From the NCBI GenBank assembly GCA_009783065.1, contig WRHV01000018.1:1-18205 (forward strand): a stretch of 18,205 bases of DNA, written 5' to 3'. The DNA comes from Betaproteobacteria bacterium. GTDB lineage: Bacteria > Pseudomonadota > Gammaproteobacteria > Burkholderiales > Burkholderiaceae. Positions 7,701 through 17,398 of the stretch are shown here, in pieces (within the stretch, counting starts at the first letter, position 1; each line of letters opens with the position of its first letter). The position numbers and the translations under genes were made by a program. The notes beneath the pieces were generated by a model. That model worked only from the letters and a program-made list of their open reading frames with translations, searched no databases and was not told the origin of the DNA.

Positions 7701-7968
7701 AATTGACCAGTCATTTATTCACGAGCTTGAGACGGAATCTCGTGATATGGCATTGACTGAAGCCATTATTATGATGGGACACAAGCTCGGGATGAAAGTC
7801 ATTGCCGAGGGCGTTCAGACAGAGGCGCAAATCACTCTTTTAACCCAGGCGGGTTGTGACTATGGGCAGGGCTATGTGTTTTCAGAACCGGTATCTGCCG
7901 CTCAATTTGAGGAATTACTCAAAAAGTACAATACATCGCGTATCACGAACTCGCATTGGAGCGGGTGA
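4711..7968 (+). CDS. Membrane-bound sensor GGDEF-EAL protein (c-di-GMP synthesis/breakdown)
   Basis: A 1085-residue protein. A transmembrane helix (about 21-41), a large periplasmic region (42-343, dCache-like by layout) and a second helix (345-363) are followed by a coiled linker, PAS1 (about 397-515), PAS2 (521-640), GGDEF (645-808) and EAL (826-1070). GGDEF is intact at 726-730 and preceded at the correct distance by an RxxD product-inhibition site (RDID, 717-720), so cyclase activity with feedback control is expected. In the EAL domain the signature reads ESL (854-856), but the metal-binding Glu, the Asn of NMSP, EITE, DDFGTG (976-981), LKID, the first Glu of AEGVQ and the QG of GQGYVF remain, so phosphodiesterase activity is likely too. 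The periplasmic signal and net direction cannot be told. GAGG lies 7 bases before the ATG. It ends 16 bases from the end of convergent gatB, with no terminator in the gap. Confidence 0.93.
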   Translation: MKSVARWLVNVTRMQFRPGLRLLLTFLPLALLICAGSYFYYQIELRHTREQLAKTEYATVMAGVISLDRSLQYATRDLLDLYERTNFREMLNNPSPANITHVAVDWVSFSRIKRTYHKIRWIDETGNERLRVNYGTPDPERVLAKELQDRKDRYFFADTFKLEKGEVYVSPFDLNIEHDAIEVPYVPTIRLGVPVFDNLGKRRGILMINLFAADMLQRFEQVTSLFSHQIWLINQDGYWLKGSSPEDEFAFMFQQNERNMSSRYPDAWKTISSEDSGQFLTTEGLWSFRTLRPLEAWQKSSTGSSKIFSPSLAKVDTSGYQWKIVSFLPMAKYNAGMPYSVLKHIGITVFFLLISFILSLLLVRVQHARNMLLNHLEEMVQTRTADLQKLNINLSQNEARLRSLFENIPDLIWLKDAKGVYLGCNAAYQNYLGLQESEIVGKTDFELPLQDVASKSRETDVQVFASGIPQTLEMWFTYPVTGRRALFEVIKVLVKTEEDVVVGILSIARDITEHKEAQKGLELSALVVKNSSESIQITNASNEIVAVNPAFEQITGYTQEEVLGKNPSIVSSGRQDNAFYSAMWESINKTGFWQGELWNRRKNGELYAAWLTINAVYNEDGTVRNYIELCTDFTKEKEAEDLIWRQANFDFLTGLLNRSMFMDRLRQEIVKAHRTDSKLALLIIGLDNFKDVNDAYGHDAGDSLLVEAARRISETVRDIDVASREGGDEFGVILTELENINDVELTARQLLRALSTPFKLGDDIAYITASIGITIYPDDGRDNESLLRNADHAVHVAKERGRNRISYFKQSIEEVARWRMALINDLRGAMETGQFEVVYQPIVELSTGMIHKAESLIRWRHPVRGIVNPAQFIPLAEETGMIFSISEWAFSEVIKQAASWRERYYPDFQISFNMSPVEFHDEDENYGGLFDLLRKNTFSGKSVVVEITEGLLLISNENVIRKLSRFHEEGIEVALDDFGTGYSALSYLKKFEIDYLKIDQSFIHELETESRDMALTEAIIMMGHKLGMKVIAEGVQTEAQITLLTQAGCDYGQGYVFSEPVSAAQFEELLKKYNTSRITNSHWSG

Positions 7969-7984
7969 GTGGCGGGAAAAATGA

Positions 7985-9445
7985 TTATTCCGTCAGTTTC
8001 TTATGCAAAAGCGCGTTAACCTGTGCCGGGTTTCCTTTTCCACGGGTCGCTTTCATAACCTGTCCAACCAGAGCATTAAAGGCTTTGTTTTTGCCGGCGC
8101 GGAACTCCTCAACAGACTTCGGATTGTCAACGAGCACTTCATCGACAATTTTTTCCAGCTCACCCGTGTCAGAAATTTGTTTCAAGCCTTTAGCTTCAAT
8201 AATTCTATCGACACTGTCGGCATTGCCTGATGGGGTTTCCCACATATCTGCGAATATTTCCTTGGCAATCTTGTTGGATATGGTACCGTCTGCTATGCGG
8301 GCCATCAAAAGTGAAAGTTGCTCAGCGTTAATAGGCACTTCTTCAATGCTGATATTTCCCCGGTTCAATGCGGAAGAAACATCGCCCATCAGCCAATTGG
8401 CGCTCTGTTTTGCCAGGTTCATGCCGGACTTTGCTACCAGTTTTTCATAATAATCCGCCATCGCTTTCGATTGTGTCAGCACGATGGCATCATATTCAGG
8501 CAGGCCATAATCTTGGATGAAACGCTGGCGCATCGTTTCCGGCAGTTCAGGCATCAACGCCTGAATTTTTTTGATCCAGTCAAGGGAAATAACCAATGGC
8601 GGCAAATCAGGGTCTGGAAAGTAACGATAATCCTGGGAATCTTCTTTTGTCCGCATTTCGCGGGTTTCCCGTTTGTCCGGGTCATACAGACGGGTTGCCT
8701 GGATGACTTCGCCGCCACTCTCGATGAGTTCAATCTGACGGTCGATCTCATAATTAATGGCATCTTCCAAATTACGGAACGAATTTAAGTTTTTAATTTC
8801 GCAGCGGGTACCCAGCTCAGTTTGTCCTATTGGCCGGACAGATACATTGGCGTCACAGCGAAAAGAACCTTCCTGCATGTTGCCGTCACATACCCCCAGC
8901 CAGGTAACCAGGGAATGTAAAGTTCTGGCATAGGCCACTGCTTCTGCTGCACTGCGCATATCGGGTTCCGTCACGATTTCCAGAAGGGGCGTGCCAGCGC
9001 GGTTCAAGTCGATGCCGCTTAAGTCCACATAGTCTTCATGAAGTGATTTGCCTGCGTCTTCTTCCAGGTGGGCGCGCGTCAGCTTCACGGTTTTCATTTC
9101 CTGCGTGCCGTTTTGTTCGACAGCAAACGTTATTTTGCCTCCGTTGAGGACGGGCTTTTCAAATTGGCTGATCTGATACCCTTTAGGCAGATCAGGGTAA
9201 AAATAATTTTTACGGGCAAAAACCGATACAGGAGCAATATCAGCGTTAATGGCTAGGCCAAACCGGATGGCTTTCTCAACGGCGGTGCGATTCATAACAG
9301 GCAATACGCCGGGTAACGCCAGGTCAACCGGATTGGCCTGTGTGTTCGGTGGCGCGCCGAAATGGGTAGAAGAACCGCTAAAAATCTTGGATTCGGTTGA
9401 AAGTTGCGCATGTGTTTCCAAGCCAATGACTACTTCCCACTGCAT
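7985..9445 (-). CDS. gatB: Aspartyl/glutamyl-tRNA amidotransferase subunit B
   Basis: The 486-residue GatB binds misacylated Glu-tRNA(Gln) or Asp-tRNA(Asn) and performs the ATP-dependent activation and transamidation step of the GatCAB complex, using ammonia channelled from GatA. The start [20 protein letters not shown], the [15 protein letters not shown] block, [11 protein letters not shown] and [10 protein letters not shown] are hallmark GatB segments. The C-terminal third is the YqeY-like tRNA-binding tail ending in LLHKKLTE. Length is normal. AGAGGA lies about 6 bases before the ATG. It is the last gene of gatC-gatA-gatB, 26 bases after gatA. No terminator hairpin was found beyond its stop before the convergent GGDEF/EAL gene. 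Confidence 0.98.
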   Translation of the reverse strand: MQWEVVIGLETHAQLSTESKIFSGSSTHFGAPPNTQANPVDLALPGVLPVMNRTAVEKAIRFGLAINADIAPVSVFARKNYFYPDLPKGYQISQFEKPVLNGGKITFAVEQNGTQEMKTVKLTRAHLEEDAGKSLHEDYVDLSGIDLNRAGTPLLEIVTEPDMRSAAEAVAYARTLHSLVTWLGVCDGNMQEGSFRCDANVSVRPIGQTELGTRCEIKNLNSFRNLEDAINYEIDRQIELIESGGEVIQATRLYDPDKRETREMRTKEDSQDYRYFPDPDLPPLVISLDWIKKIQALMPELPETMRQRFIQDYGLPEYDAIVLTQSKAMADYYEKLVAKSGMNLAKQSANWLMGDVSSALNRGNISIEEVPINAEQLSLLMARIADGTISNKIAKEIFADMWETPSGNADSVDRIIEAKGLKQISDTGELEKIVDEVLVDNPKSVEEFRAGKNKAFNALVGQVMKATRGKGNPAQVNALLHKKLTE

Positions 9446-9471
9446 ATTGTTTCCTCTACTGGTGTATTTAT

Positions 9472-10926
9472 TTATTCCGGTGAACGCAAATGCCAGTCGG
9501 TGGCTTGCTGGTACCGGTGCGCAATATTGAGCAGACGCGCCTCATCAAAATAATTGCCGATCAGTTGCAATCCCACAGGCCGGCGTGAGTTGATATTGCC
9601 CTGACCAAAACCACAAGGTATGGACATGCCGGGAAGCCCGGCAAGATTGGTCGAAAGGGTATAAATATCTCCCAGGTAATTGGCAACAGGATCATCCGTT
9701 TTATCGCCAATATTCCAGGCAACAGTTGGAGATACCGGTCCCATGATGACGTCACACTGGCTGAACGCCTGATGGAAGTCCCTGGCAATAAGCCGTCGGA
9801 TCTTTTGTGCATGGATATAATAAGCATCATAATAGCCGTGACTCAACACATACGTTCCGACCATGATCCGGCGTTTAACTTCCTCGCCGAAGCCTTCTGT
9901 TCGGGTTTTCCGATACATATCCTGCAAGTCGGTGTAATCTTTTGCGCGGAAGCCATAACGGACTCCGTCAAAGCGGCTGAGATTGGATGAAGCTTCAGCT
10001 GGCGCAATCACGTAATAAACGGGAATACACATGGCGGTATTCTGCAGGGAGATGTCGATAAGCGTTGCGCCCAGCTTTTCATATTCAGCGAGCGCAAGCC
10101 TGACAGCTTGCTCAACGTCCTGAGCCAAGCCTTTGCCGAAATATTCACGCGGGATACCGATTTTCAGGCCGGACAGGGGTTTGTCCAGATTACGCGTAAA
10201 ATCTTCATTTTCTTTTTCGAGACTGGTTGAATCACGTGGATCGAATCCGGCTATGGCTGTCAACAGAAGCGCGCAATCTTCTGCTGTCTTGGCAATAGGA
10301 CCGCCCTGGTCCAGCGAAGAAGCATAAGCAATCATTCCGTATCGGGAAACCCGGCCGTAAGTAGGTTTGATTCCAGTTACGCCACAAAGAGAAGCAGGCT
10401 GGCGGATGGAACCGCCCGTATCGGTTCCGGTTGATGCTGGAGTCAGGCGCGCTGCAATTGCTGCTGCTGAGCCGCCCGATGAACCACCTGGAACAGCCGT
10501 TTTATCCCAAGGGTTTTTCACTGGTCCAAACCACGAGTTTTCATTGGATGAGCCCATAGCAAATTCATCGCAATTCAACTTTCCCAGTGTTACCATGCCG
10601 GCCTGCTGCAATTTTTCAACAACCGTCGCGTCAAAAGGACTCATGTAGTTGACCAGCATTTTCGAAGCGGCAGTTGATTTCCAGCCTCTGGTTACAAAAA
10701 TATCTTTATGGGCAACCGGAATGCCAGTGAGTACGCCTGTCTCGTTTCTGGCAAATTTTTCATCAGCGGTTTTGGCCTGTTTTAGTGTCAGTTCATCGTC
10801 AACGTGCAGAAAGGCATTCAGATCGCTTTGATGGATACGGTCAAGAAAGAGCTTGGAAAGTTCAGTTGCAGAGATCTGTTTAGCGTGCAAGAGTGATGAA
10901 AGTTCTGAAATGGTTTTGTTATGCAT
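9472..10926 (-). CDS. gatA: Aspartyl/glutamyl-tRNA amidotransferase subunit A
   Basis: The 484-residue GatA is the amidase subunit that hydrolyses glutamine and passes ammonia to GatB. The amidase-signature region is complete: PVAHKDIF with catalytic Lys74, GGSSGGS with the cis-Ser at 149, and DTGGSIRQP with nucleophile Ser173, followed by [13 protein letters not shown]. The Lys/Ser/Ser spacing matches known GatA enzymes. The start at 10926 gives a normal N-terminus ([13 protein letters not shown]) but has no clear Shine-Dalgarno sequence; a five-codon ATG frame (10951-10934) ends just upstream. gatA lies 65 bases after gatC and 26 bases before gatB and is surely co-transcribed. Confidence 0.98.
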   Translation of the reverse strand: MHNKTISELSSLLHAKQISATELSKLFLDRIHQSDLNAFLHVDDELTLKQAKTADEKFARNETGVLTGIPVAHKDIFVTRGWKSTAASKMLVNYMSPFDATVVEKLQQAGMVTLGKLNCDEFAMGSSNENSWFGPVKNPWDKTAVPGGSSGGSAAAIAARLTPASTGTDTGGSIRQPASLCGVTGIKPTYGRVSRYGMIAYASSLDQGGPIAKTAEDCALLLTAIAGFDPRDSTSLEKENEDFTRNLDKPLSGLKIGIPREYFGKGLAQDVEQAVRLALAEYEKLGATLIDISLQNTAMCIPVYYVIAPAEASSNLSRFDGVRYGFRAKDYTDLQDMYRKTRTEGFGEEVKRRIMVGTYVLSHGYYDAYYIHAQKIRRLIARDFHQAFSQCDVIMGPVSPTVAWNIGDKTDDPVANYLGDIYTLSTNLAGLPGMSIPCGFGQGNINSRRPVGLQLIGNYFDEARLLNIAHRYQQATDWHLRSPE

Positions 10927-10991
10927 GAGATCGTTAACTGCGGATATTCATTTTAGGAAAAGAAACAAAATTTTTTGACAGTCTAAAAGCG

Positions 10992-11294
10992 TTATTCAAT
11001 CACTTTCGGGACTAAATACAACCCGTTTTCTACAGAGGGAGCAATTTCCTGATATTCTACGTGATGGTCTGTTTCAGTAATAAGGTCTTCGCGAAGACGC
11101 AGGGAAAGATCATAATAAGCTGCAATGGGATGACTAAGAGGCTCGATATCCGTTGTATCAATGGAGCGCATTTCTTCCACGAGGGAAAAAATGTTGTTTA
11201 ATTGGTCCAGATTTTTTTGTAACTGATTTTCAGGAATTTCTAACTGCGATAATTGGGCAATGCGAAGGACATCGGATAGTGTAAGATGCATCAT
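10992..11294 (-). CDS. gatC: Aspartyl/glutamyl-tRNA amidotransferase subunit C
   Basis: The 100-residue GatC is the small subunit that wraps around GatA and stabilises its contact with GatB. The sequence follows the family pattern: an N-terminal helical region (LSDVLRIAQLSQLEI), a second helix (LDQLNNIFSLVEEM), then D-T-T-D-I-E-P-L-S-H-P and a C-terminal segment with LREDLITE and the ending GLYLVPKVIE. Two ATG codons in a row (11294 and 11291) could start it; neither has a strong Shine-Dalgarno sequence, so the exact N-terminus is uncertain by one residue. It is the first gene of the gatCAB operon and diverges from mreB. Confidence 0.96.
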   Translation of the reverse strand: MMHLTLSDVLRIAQLSQLEIPENQLQKNLDQLNNIFSLVEEMRSIDTTDIEPLSHPIAAYYDLSLRLREDLITETDHHVEYQEIAPSVENGLYLVPKVIE

Positions 11295-12571
<1,277 letters not shown>

Positions 12572-12666
12572 TAATTAGTATGACCAGACCGGTTTGGGAT
12601 GGCAATATATATCGGTTTTTACTCATAGATATCTTCTGTGAGGAATAACTGCGAATTGGTTTCACC

Positions 12667-13602
12667 ATGCAATACGCACCACCGCCCCTATTCAAACAAG
12701 GTACACCGGCTCGCGTAAGAGTGGCCATCTATATTCTTGCTGCCATCGTTATGCTGATGGTTGATTCAAGATTGCACTCACTGACGCAGGTGCGTCAAGC
12801 GATTGGTTTTGTCTTGTACCCTGTTCAGAAAGTAGCCATGGTGCCAAGGGATGTTTTATGGGGCATTGGTAATTATTTCGCCTCTATTACCTTTTTGCAT
12901 CAAGAGATAGGCGAATTGCGGAAAAGGGAGTTGGAACATGCCCAAATGCTTCAGCAGGCTGAGCAACTGGCCGGTGAAAATGCCCATCTCCGGCGGTTGC
13001 TCGAATTGAATGAGAGGCTTCAGGTTGAATCCATTCCTGCTGAAATTCTCTATGACGCCAGAACCTCGTATGCACGCAAAGTGGTTCTTAATCGAGGAAC
13101 CAATGATGGTATTGTTGCGGGGCAGCCTGTTATTGATGAAAGTGGCGTCATTGGGCAGGTAACCCGTACCTTCATTTCCACTTCGGAAGTCACATTACTC
13201 ACGGACAAGGATCAGGCCATTCCAGTACAGTCGGTCAGGACCGGCGTACGTAGTATTGCATATGGCCGTGGCCAGCCTGGTTATCTTGAATTACATTTTA
13301 TGGAAGCCAATGCCGATATCCAACCGGGAGATATATTGGTGACATCCGGTATTGATGGGTTGTATCCACCTGGATTGGCGGTGGGAGAAGTGATCGATTT
13401 CAATAGTAAGGCTTCTGGTGTCTTCAATCACATTGTCTGTAGACCGCTGGCCGGGCTGGATCGTAACCGTCAGGTGCTTGTCTTGCTAACGGATATGAAC
13501 ATCGAGCCTCGTCCACCTGAAGAGGATGAGGAAGAACAATCCGGTAAGAAACGCAAAAGCAGTGATATCGCTGCAGCGAGAAGAAAGGCAGGTGTAAGAT
13601 GA
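12667..13602 (+). CDS. mreC: Rod shape-determining protein MreC
   Basis: MreC is a bitopic inner-membrane protein whose periplasmic part binds and activates PBP2 and links it to MreB and MreD. The 311 residues show a short cytoplasmic N-terminus, one transmembrane helix (about 18-36), a coiled coil (about 74-119, ELRKRELEHAQMLQQAEQL and on) and the twin beta-barrel MreC domain (about 120-275; GTNDGIVAGQPVID, LLTDKDQAIPVQ, GDILVTSGIDGLYPPGLAVG). A charged tail (281-311) with an acidic cluster followed by Lys/Arg-rich sequence is added at the C-terminus. The nearest Shine-Dalgarno-like GAGGA lies some 22 bases before the ATG, too far to be optimal. It overlaps mreD by 4 bases. Confidence 0.97.
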   Translation: MQYAPPPLFKQGTPARVRVAIYILAAIVMLMVDSRLHSLTQVRQAIGFVLYPVQKVAMVPRDVLWGIGNYFASITFLHQEIGELRKRELEHAQMLQQAEQLAGENAHLRRLLELNERLQVESIPAEILYDARTSYARKVVLNRGTNDGIVAGQPVIDESGVIGQVTRTFISTSEVTLLTDKDQAIPVQSVRTGVRSIAYGRGQPGYLELHFMEANADIQPGDILVTSGIDGLYPPGLAVGEVIDFNSKASGVFNHIVCRPLAGLDRNRQVLVLLTDMNIEPRPPEEDEEEQSGKKRKSSDIAAARRKAGVR

Positions 13603-14120
13603 GCCGATTGCAACCTGCCAGAACCATTTTATTGCCAGCAAATCCGATTTTCATTGCGTTTAGTCTTTTTGTTGCCTTTATATTGAACCTGCAGCCCTGG
13701 GGGAGAATAATCGGTATACCGGATTTTGTGGCGCTTTGCCTTGTATTTTGGGGTATTCACCAGCCAAGAAGAGTTGGAATGGGAATCGCGTTTTGTATGG
13801 GTTTGCTGATGGATGTAAATAATGCCACCCTTTTTGGTGAAAATGCGCTGGCATATACGATACTTTCTTATCTGGCAATTACCATTCATCGTCGTGTGCT
13901 GTGGTTTCCGCTCAGTAAACAAATATGGCTCGTTTTGCCCCTGCTGGTCCTGGCGCAGCTGATACAAATGTTTGTCCAGTTTCTGGTCAATGATCGTTTT
14001 TCAAGCTGGCTGTATTTGCTAAACAGTTGTGTGGCTGCTGTTTTGTGGCCGGTACTTACCATTATTTTGCTCGCACCACAGCGTCGTGCCGTTGACAAAG
14101 ATCTGGATCGTCCCCTCTAA
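13599..14120 (+). CDS. mreD: Rod shape-determining protein MreD
   Basis: MreD is a polytopic inner-membrane protein that joins MreC and the PBP2/RodA pair in the elongasome. The 173-residue sequence is mostly hydrophobic with about five or six membrane segments, and carries the typical PDFVALCLVFWGIHQPRRVG region and GLLMDV motif. The ATG overlaps the mreC stop in an ATGA, with AGGT 7-8 bases upstream, so its translation is coupled to mreC. A Lys/Asp/Arg-rich tail follows the last membrane helix. Length is normal. A 61-base gap without a terminator leads to mrdA. Confidence 0.95.
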   Translation: MSRLQPARTILLPANPIFIAFSLFVAFILNLQPWGRIIGIPDFVALCLVFWGIHQPRRVGMGIAFCMGLLMDVNNATLFGENALAYTILSYLAITIHRRVLWFPLSKQIWLVLPLLVLAQLIQMFVQFLVNDRFSSWLYLLNSCVAAVLWPVLTIILLAPQRRAVDKDLDRPL

Positions 14121-14181
14121 AGACCCGATAGAGATTTTCCATTTGTGCTTTATTGTTGAAAAACATTGATCAATCCGTAGT

Positions 14182-16206
14182 ATGTCAAACCTGAACAATA
14201 CAGACCGCGATCTCTATTTCTTTCGTTGGCGACTCGTTGTGCTAGTGATACTGGTTCTGATTTGTTTCTTTTTGCTGTTTATCCGCTTTATCTGGTTGCA
14301 AGTCATTCGCCATGAAGATTTTGCAGCGAAGGCGGAGGAGAACCGGATATCCATTGTGCCCATTGTCCCTAACAGGGGATTGATCATGGACAGAAACGGG
14401 GTGTTGCTGGCACGTAATTACGCTGCTTATACCCTTGAAATGACGCCATCGAAAATCAAAGGGCATTTTGAGGATGTGATTGATGAATTGGCGAAAATTG
14501 TTACGATAGAACCGCGTGATCGCAAGCGATTCAAAAAACTATACGAAGAATCAAAACGGTTTGAAAGCATTCTGATTCGAAGCCGTCTGACAGATGAAGA
14601 GGTGGCGCGTTTTATCGTACAGCGTTACCGTTTTCCCGGAATCAATATACAGGCAAGGCTGTTTAGACAATATCCAATGGGAAGTGTGGCGTCACACGTG
14701 ATTGGCTATATCGGTCGCATGAGCCAGAAGGATATTGATAATCTGACTGAAGAAGATGAAGCCAATTATAGGGGGACTAATTACATTGGCAAGGAAGGCG
14801 TTGAAAAGAGCCACGAACGGGAATTACATGGCATAACCGGATATGAGGAGATGGAGGTTTCTGCTGGCGGCAGAGCGATGAGGATGCTTTCCAGTAGCGC
14901 GCCGGTTCCGGGTAATAACCTGTATTTGTCCATTGATATTGAACTGCAAAAAATTGTTGAGGATGCATTTGGCAATCGCCGTGGCGCACTTGTTGCGATA
15001 CAGCCTGAGACAGGGGAGATTCTGGCTTATGTTTCAAAACCAACATTTGATCCCAATTTGTTTGTAGAAGGAATCGACCAGCAAAGCTGGGATGAACTCA
15101 ACAATTCGCCAGACCATCCGCTGATCAACCGTCCACTGCGAGGGGCTTATCCACCGGGTTCTACCTATAAACCTTTTATGGCATTGGCGGCGCTTGAATT
15201 AGGAAAGCGGACACCGGAGTCGGCCATTTCAGACCCAGGCTATTTTTATTTCGGTAATCACCGTTTTCGCGATGACAAAGTGGGTGGGCATGGTATTGTC
15301 GATATGTATAAATCGATAGTGCATTCTTGTGATACCTATTACTACATACTGTCCAATGATATGGGAGTTGATATGATGCATGATTTTATGCAGCAATTCG
15401 GCTTTGGACAATTGACGGGAATTGATTTGGCTCATGAGAGAAAGGGCTTGCTTCCATCGACGGAGTGGAAAAGAACGGCATTCAAGACGCCTGAGCAGCG
15501 GAAATGGTATGCAGGTGAAACCATTTCACTTGGAATTGGACAGGGTTACAATTCCTTTACTCCCATACAGATGGCATATGCCACAGCGATGCTGGCCAAC
15601 AATGGCAAGACTAAAAAACCGCATCTTGTTCATGCCGTTGAAAACAGTATGACGCGGGAACGGGCTTCTGTCGTTGCAGAAGCCAGGGAAGTCAAGCTCA
15701 AACAAGAAAATATCGATATCATCAAGCGGGCAATGGTGGGCGTAACCAAGGAGGGAACATCTGCGAGGGTATTTGCAAGAGCAGGTTATGAGTCAGCCGG
15801 CAAAACGGGGACATCGCAGGTTATCAGCATGAAGCAAAACGAAAAATATGTCGCCAGCCGTATTGCCGAGAGACATCGTGACCATGCGCTTTACATCGCT
15901 TTCGCACCAGTAGACAAACCAACCATCGCGCTTGCGCTGATTGTGGAAAATGGCGGGTTTGGCGCAACAGCGGCAGCGCCGATTGCGAAAGTCGCTTTGG
16001 ATTATCATCTTCTAGGCAAGCGTCCAGATAAGAATGAAAAAATATATATGCCTGAAATTCCTGTTGAAGAAGAAGGAACAGAGGAAGAAGATATGCTGCC
16101 AATGATCATGAGAGAAGAAGAGTTATCGCCCATTTCCTCTGATGAATCTAGTCATGTCAATGGTACGAACAAAGGCAAGACGGATGATAATAGGATGGCA
16201 CAATGA
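14182..16206 (+). CDS. mrdA: Penicillin-binding protein 2 (peptidoglycan D,D-transpeptidase)
   Basis: PBP2 cross-links new peptidoglycan in side-wall growth and works with RodA. The 674-residue class B PBP has a short cytoplasmic N-terminus, one transmembrane helix (about 17-42), the PBP dimerisation/pedestal region and a transpeptidase domain with S327-T-Y-K330 (acylation Ser327), S382-C-D384 in the place of SxN, and K541-T-G543. An SxD second motif is, to my knowledge, usual in the MrdA group and not a defect. A C-terminal tail (about 614-674) is rich in Glu/Asp and not part of the catalytic fold, making the protein somewhat longer than the E. coli enzyme. No clear Shine-Dalgarno sequence precedes the ATG. 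The stop overlaps the rodA start (ATGA). Confidence 0.97.
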   Translation: MSNLNNTDRDLYFFRWRLVVLVILVLICFFLLFIRFIWLQVIRHEDFAAKAEENRISIVPIVPNRGLIMDRNGVLLARNYAAYTLEMTPSKIKGHFEDVIDELAKIVTIEPRDRKRFKKLYEESKRFESILIRSRLTDEEVARFIVQRYRFPGINIQARLFRQYPMGSVASHVIGYIGRMSQKDIDNLTEEDEANYRGTNYIGKEGVEKSHERELHGITGYEEMEVSAGGRAMRMLSSSAPVPGNNLYLSIDIELQKIVEDAFGNRRGALVAIQPETGEILAYVSKPTFDPNLFVEGIDQQSWDELNNSPDHPLINRPLRGAYPPGSTYKPFMALAALELGKRTPESAISDPGYFYFGNHRFRDDKVGGHGIVDMYKSIVHSCDTYYYILSNDMGVDMMHDFMQQFGFGQLTGIDLAHERKGLLPSTEWKRTAFKTPEQRKWYAGETISLGIGQGYNSFTPIQMAYATAMLANNGKTKKPHLVHAVENSMTRERASVVAEAREVKLKQENIDIIKRAMVGVTKEGTSARVFARAGYESAGKTGTSQVISMKQNEKYVASRIAERHRDHALYIAFAPVDKPTIALALIVENGGFGATAAAPIAKVALDYHLLGKRPDKNEKIYMPEIPVEEEGTEEEDMLPMIMREEELSPISSDESSHVNGTNKGKTDDNRMAQ

Positions 16207-17315
16207 ATATCCCTGATAAAAATACAATAGTTGTTTTTTTCAGAAGATATGTGGCGATCCTTGATGGGCCGTTGGCGCTTATCATTTTTCTGATTATTTC
16301 TACCGGATTGATAACACTGTATTCTGCGGGAATTGATTTCCCGGGACGGATAGAAGATCAATTGCGCAATATTCTGCTGGGATTTGTCATTATGTGGATT
16401 GCGGCAAGTGTGCCACAGCAGGTTTTAATGCGGTTTGTTGTTCCACTGTATACGGTTGGTGTTGCCCTGTTACTGGCAGTTGCCATGTTTGGTCTGATCA
16501 AAAAAGGTGCCCGCCGCTGGCTGAATATTGGGATTGTCATTCAGCCTTCTGAAATTATGAAAATTGCCGTGCCAATGATGTTGGCATGGTTTTTCCAGCG
16601 TCGGGAGGGCCAGCTCGGCTGGAAAGAGTTTCTGTTAGCGGTTGTTTTGCTTGCCGTACCTGCGGTGTTAATCATGAAACAACCGGATTTGGGCACGGCG
16701 CTTTTAGTTACTGCTTCCGGTTTTTACGTCATTTTTCTGGCAGGTTTATCCTGGAAAGCGATAGTGGTGCTTGCTGTGACTGTGGCAGCAAGTTTGCCTC
16801 TTGTTTGGTCCCTGTTACATGGTTATCAGCAGCAGCGTGTGATGATGCTAATTGATCCCTCTTCAGATCCGCTTGGAAAGGGTTTCCATATTATTCAGTC
16901 GATGATTGCCATTGGTTCAGGTGGTGTGACCGGCAAAGGCTGGTTGCAAGGAACACAGGCTTATTTGCATTTTGTACCTGAACGTACGACGGACTTTATT
17001 TTTGCTGTTTATGCCGAAGAATTTGGTCTGATCGGCAATATAGTGTTGCTGGTGCTTTATCTGTTGCTTATTGGACGCGGCATGACCATTACCTTGCAAG
17101 CTTCTTCCATGTTTTCCCGTCTTTTGGCTGGTTCCATCACCATGATGTTCTTTACCTATGCATTTGTGAATATGGGTATGGTAAGCGGCATCTTGCCTGT
17201 AGTGGGGGTACCGCTTCCTTTCATGAGTTATGGCGGAACAGCAATGGTGACGTTGGGCCTCGGCGCCGGCATATTGATGAGTATTCAGCGGAACAGGAAA
17301 CTCGTGCAAACCTGA
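16203..17315 (+). CDS. rodA: Peptidoglycan glycosyltransferase RodA (SEDS family)
   Basis: RodA polymerises lipid II into glycan strands and forms a complex with PBP2. The 370-residue protein has about ten membrane helices and the SEDS signatures: KKGARRWLNIG and QPSEIMKIAVPM, KQPDLGTAL, and VPERTTDFIFAVYAEEFG with the essential Asp at residue 264, ending in the helix that contains PFMSYGGTAMV. Length is normal. The start lies in the ATGA overlap with mrdA, with GGA about 7 bases upstream, so the two partners are made in coupled fashion. RodA is preferred over FtsW because of its place directly after mrdA in the mre cluster. Confidence 0.97.
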   Translation: MNIPDKNTIVVFFRRYVAILDGPLALIIFLIISTGLITLYSAGIDFPGRIEDQLRNILLGFVIMWIAASVPQQVLMRFVVPLYTVGVALLLAVAMFGLIKKGARRWLNIGIVIQPSEIMKIAVPMMLAWFFQRREGQLGWKEFLLAVVLLAVPAVLIMKQPDLGTALLVTASGFYVIFLAGLSWKAIVVLAVTVAASLPLVWSLLHGYQQQRVMMLIDPSSDPLGKGFHIIQSMIAIGSGGVTGKGWLQGTQAYLHFVPERTTDFIFAVYAEEFGLIGNIVLLVLYLLLIGRGMTITLQASSMFSRLLAGSITMMFFTYAFVNMGMVSGILPVVGVPLPFMSYGGTAMVTLGLGAGILMSIQRNRKLVQT

Positions 17316-17322
17316 GCGGAAG

Positions 17323-17345
17323 AACCATATTTATATTATATGGTT
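17323..17345 (+). other. AT-rich hairpin between rodA and rlpA
   Basis: AACCATAT (17323-17330) pairs with ATATGGTT (17338-17345) across a 7-base loop. No T tract follows, so it is not a standard terminator. It may act as an mRNA processing or stability element between rodA and rlpA; this is inference. Confidence 0.35.
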
Positions 17346-17398
17346 TACAATGATGAGGACGCTCAAAAGAATGATTTTGCCGTAAGGATATAAAACAG

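Noticed and set aside
10934..10951. Five-codon minus-strand frame (MNIRS) just before gatA as a leader peptide
   Set aside because: It has no Shine-Dalgarno sequence and no attenuator-like structure or regulatory codon run; chance is the simpler reading.
10975..10980. TTGACA on the plus strand between gatA and gatC as a -35 box
   Set aside because: No -10 box lies at 16-18 bases and the site would drive transcription antisense to the gat operon.
15325..15333. SCD instead of SxN in PBP2 as a sign of an inactive enzyme
   Set aside because: SxD at this motif is, to my knowledge, normal for the PBP2/MrdA group, and STYK and KTG are intact.
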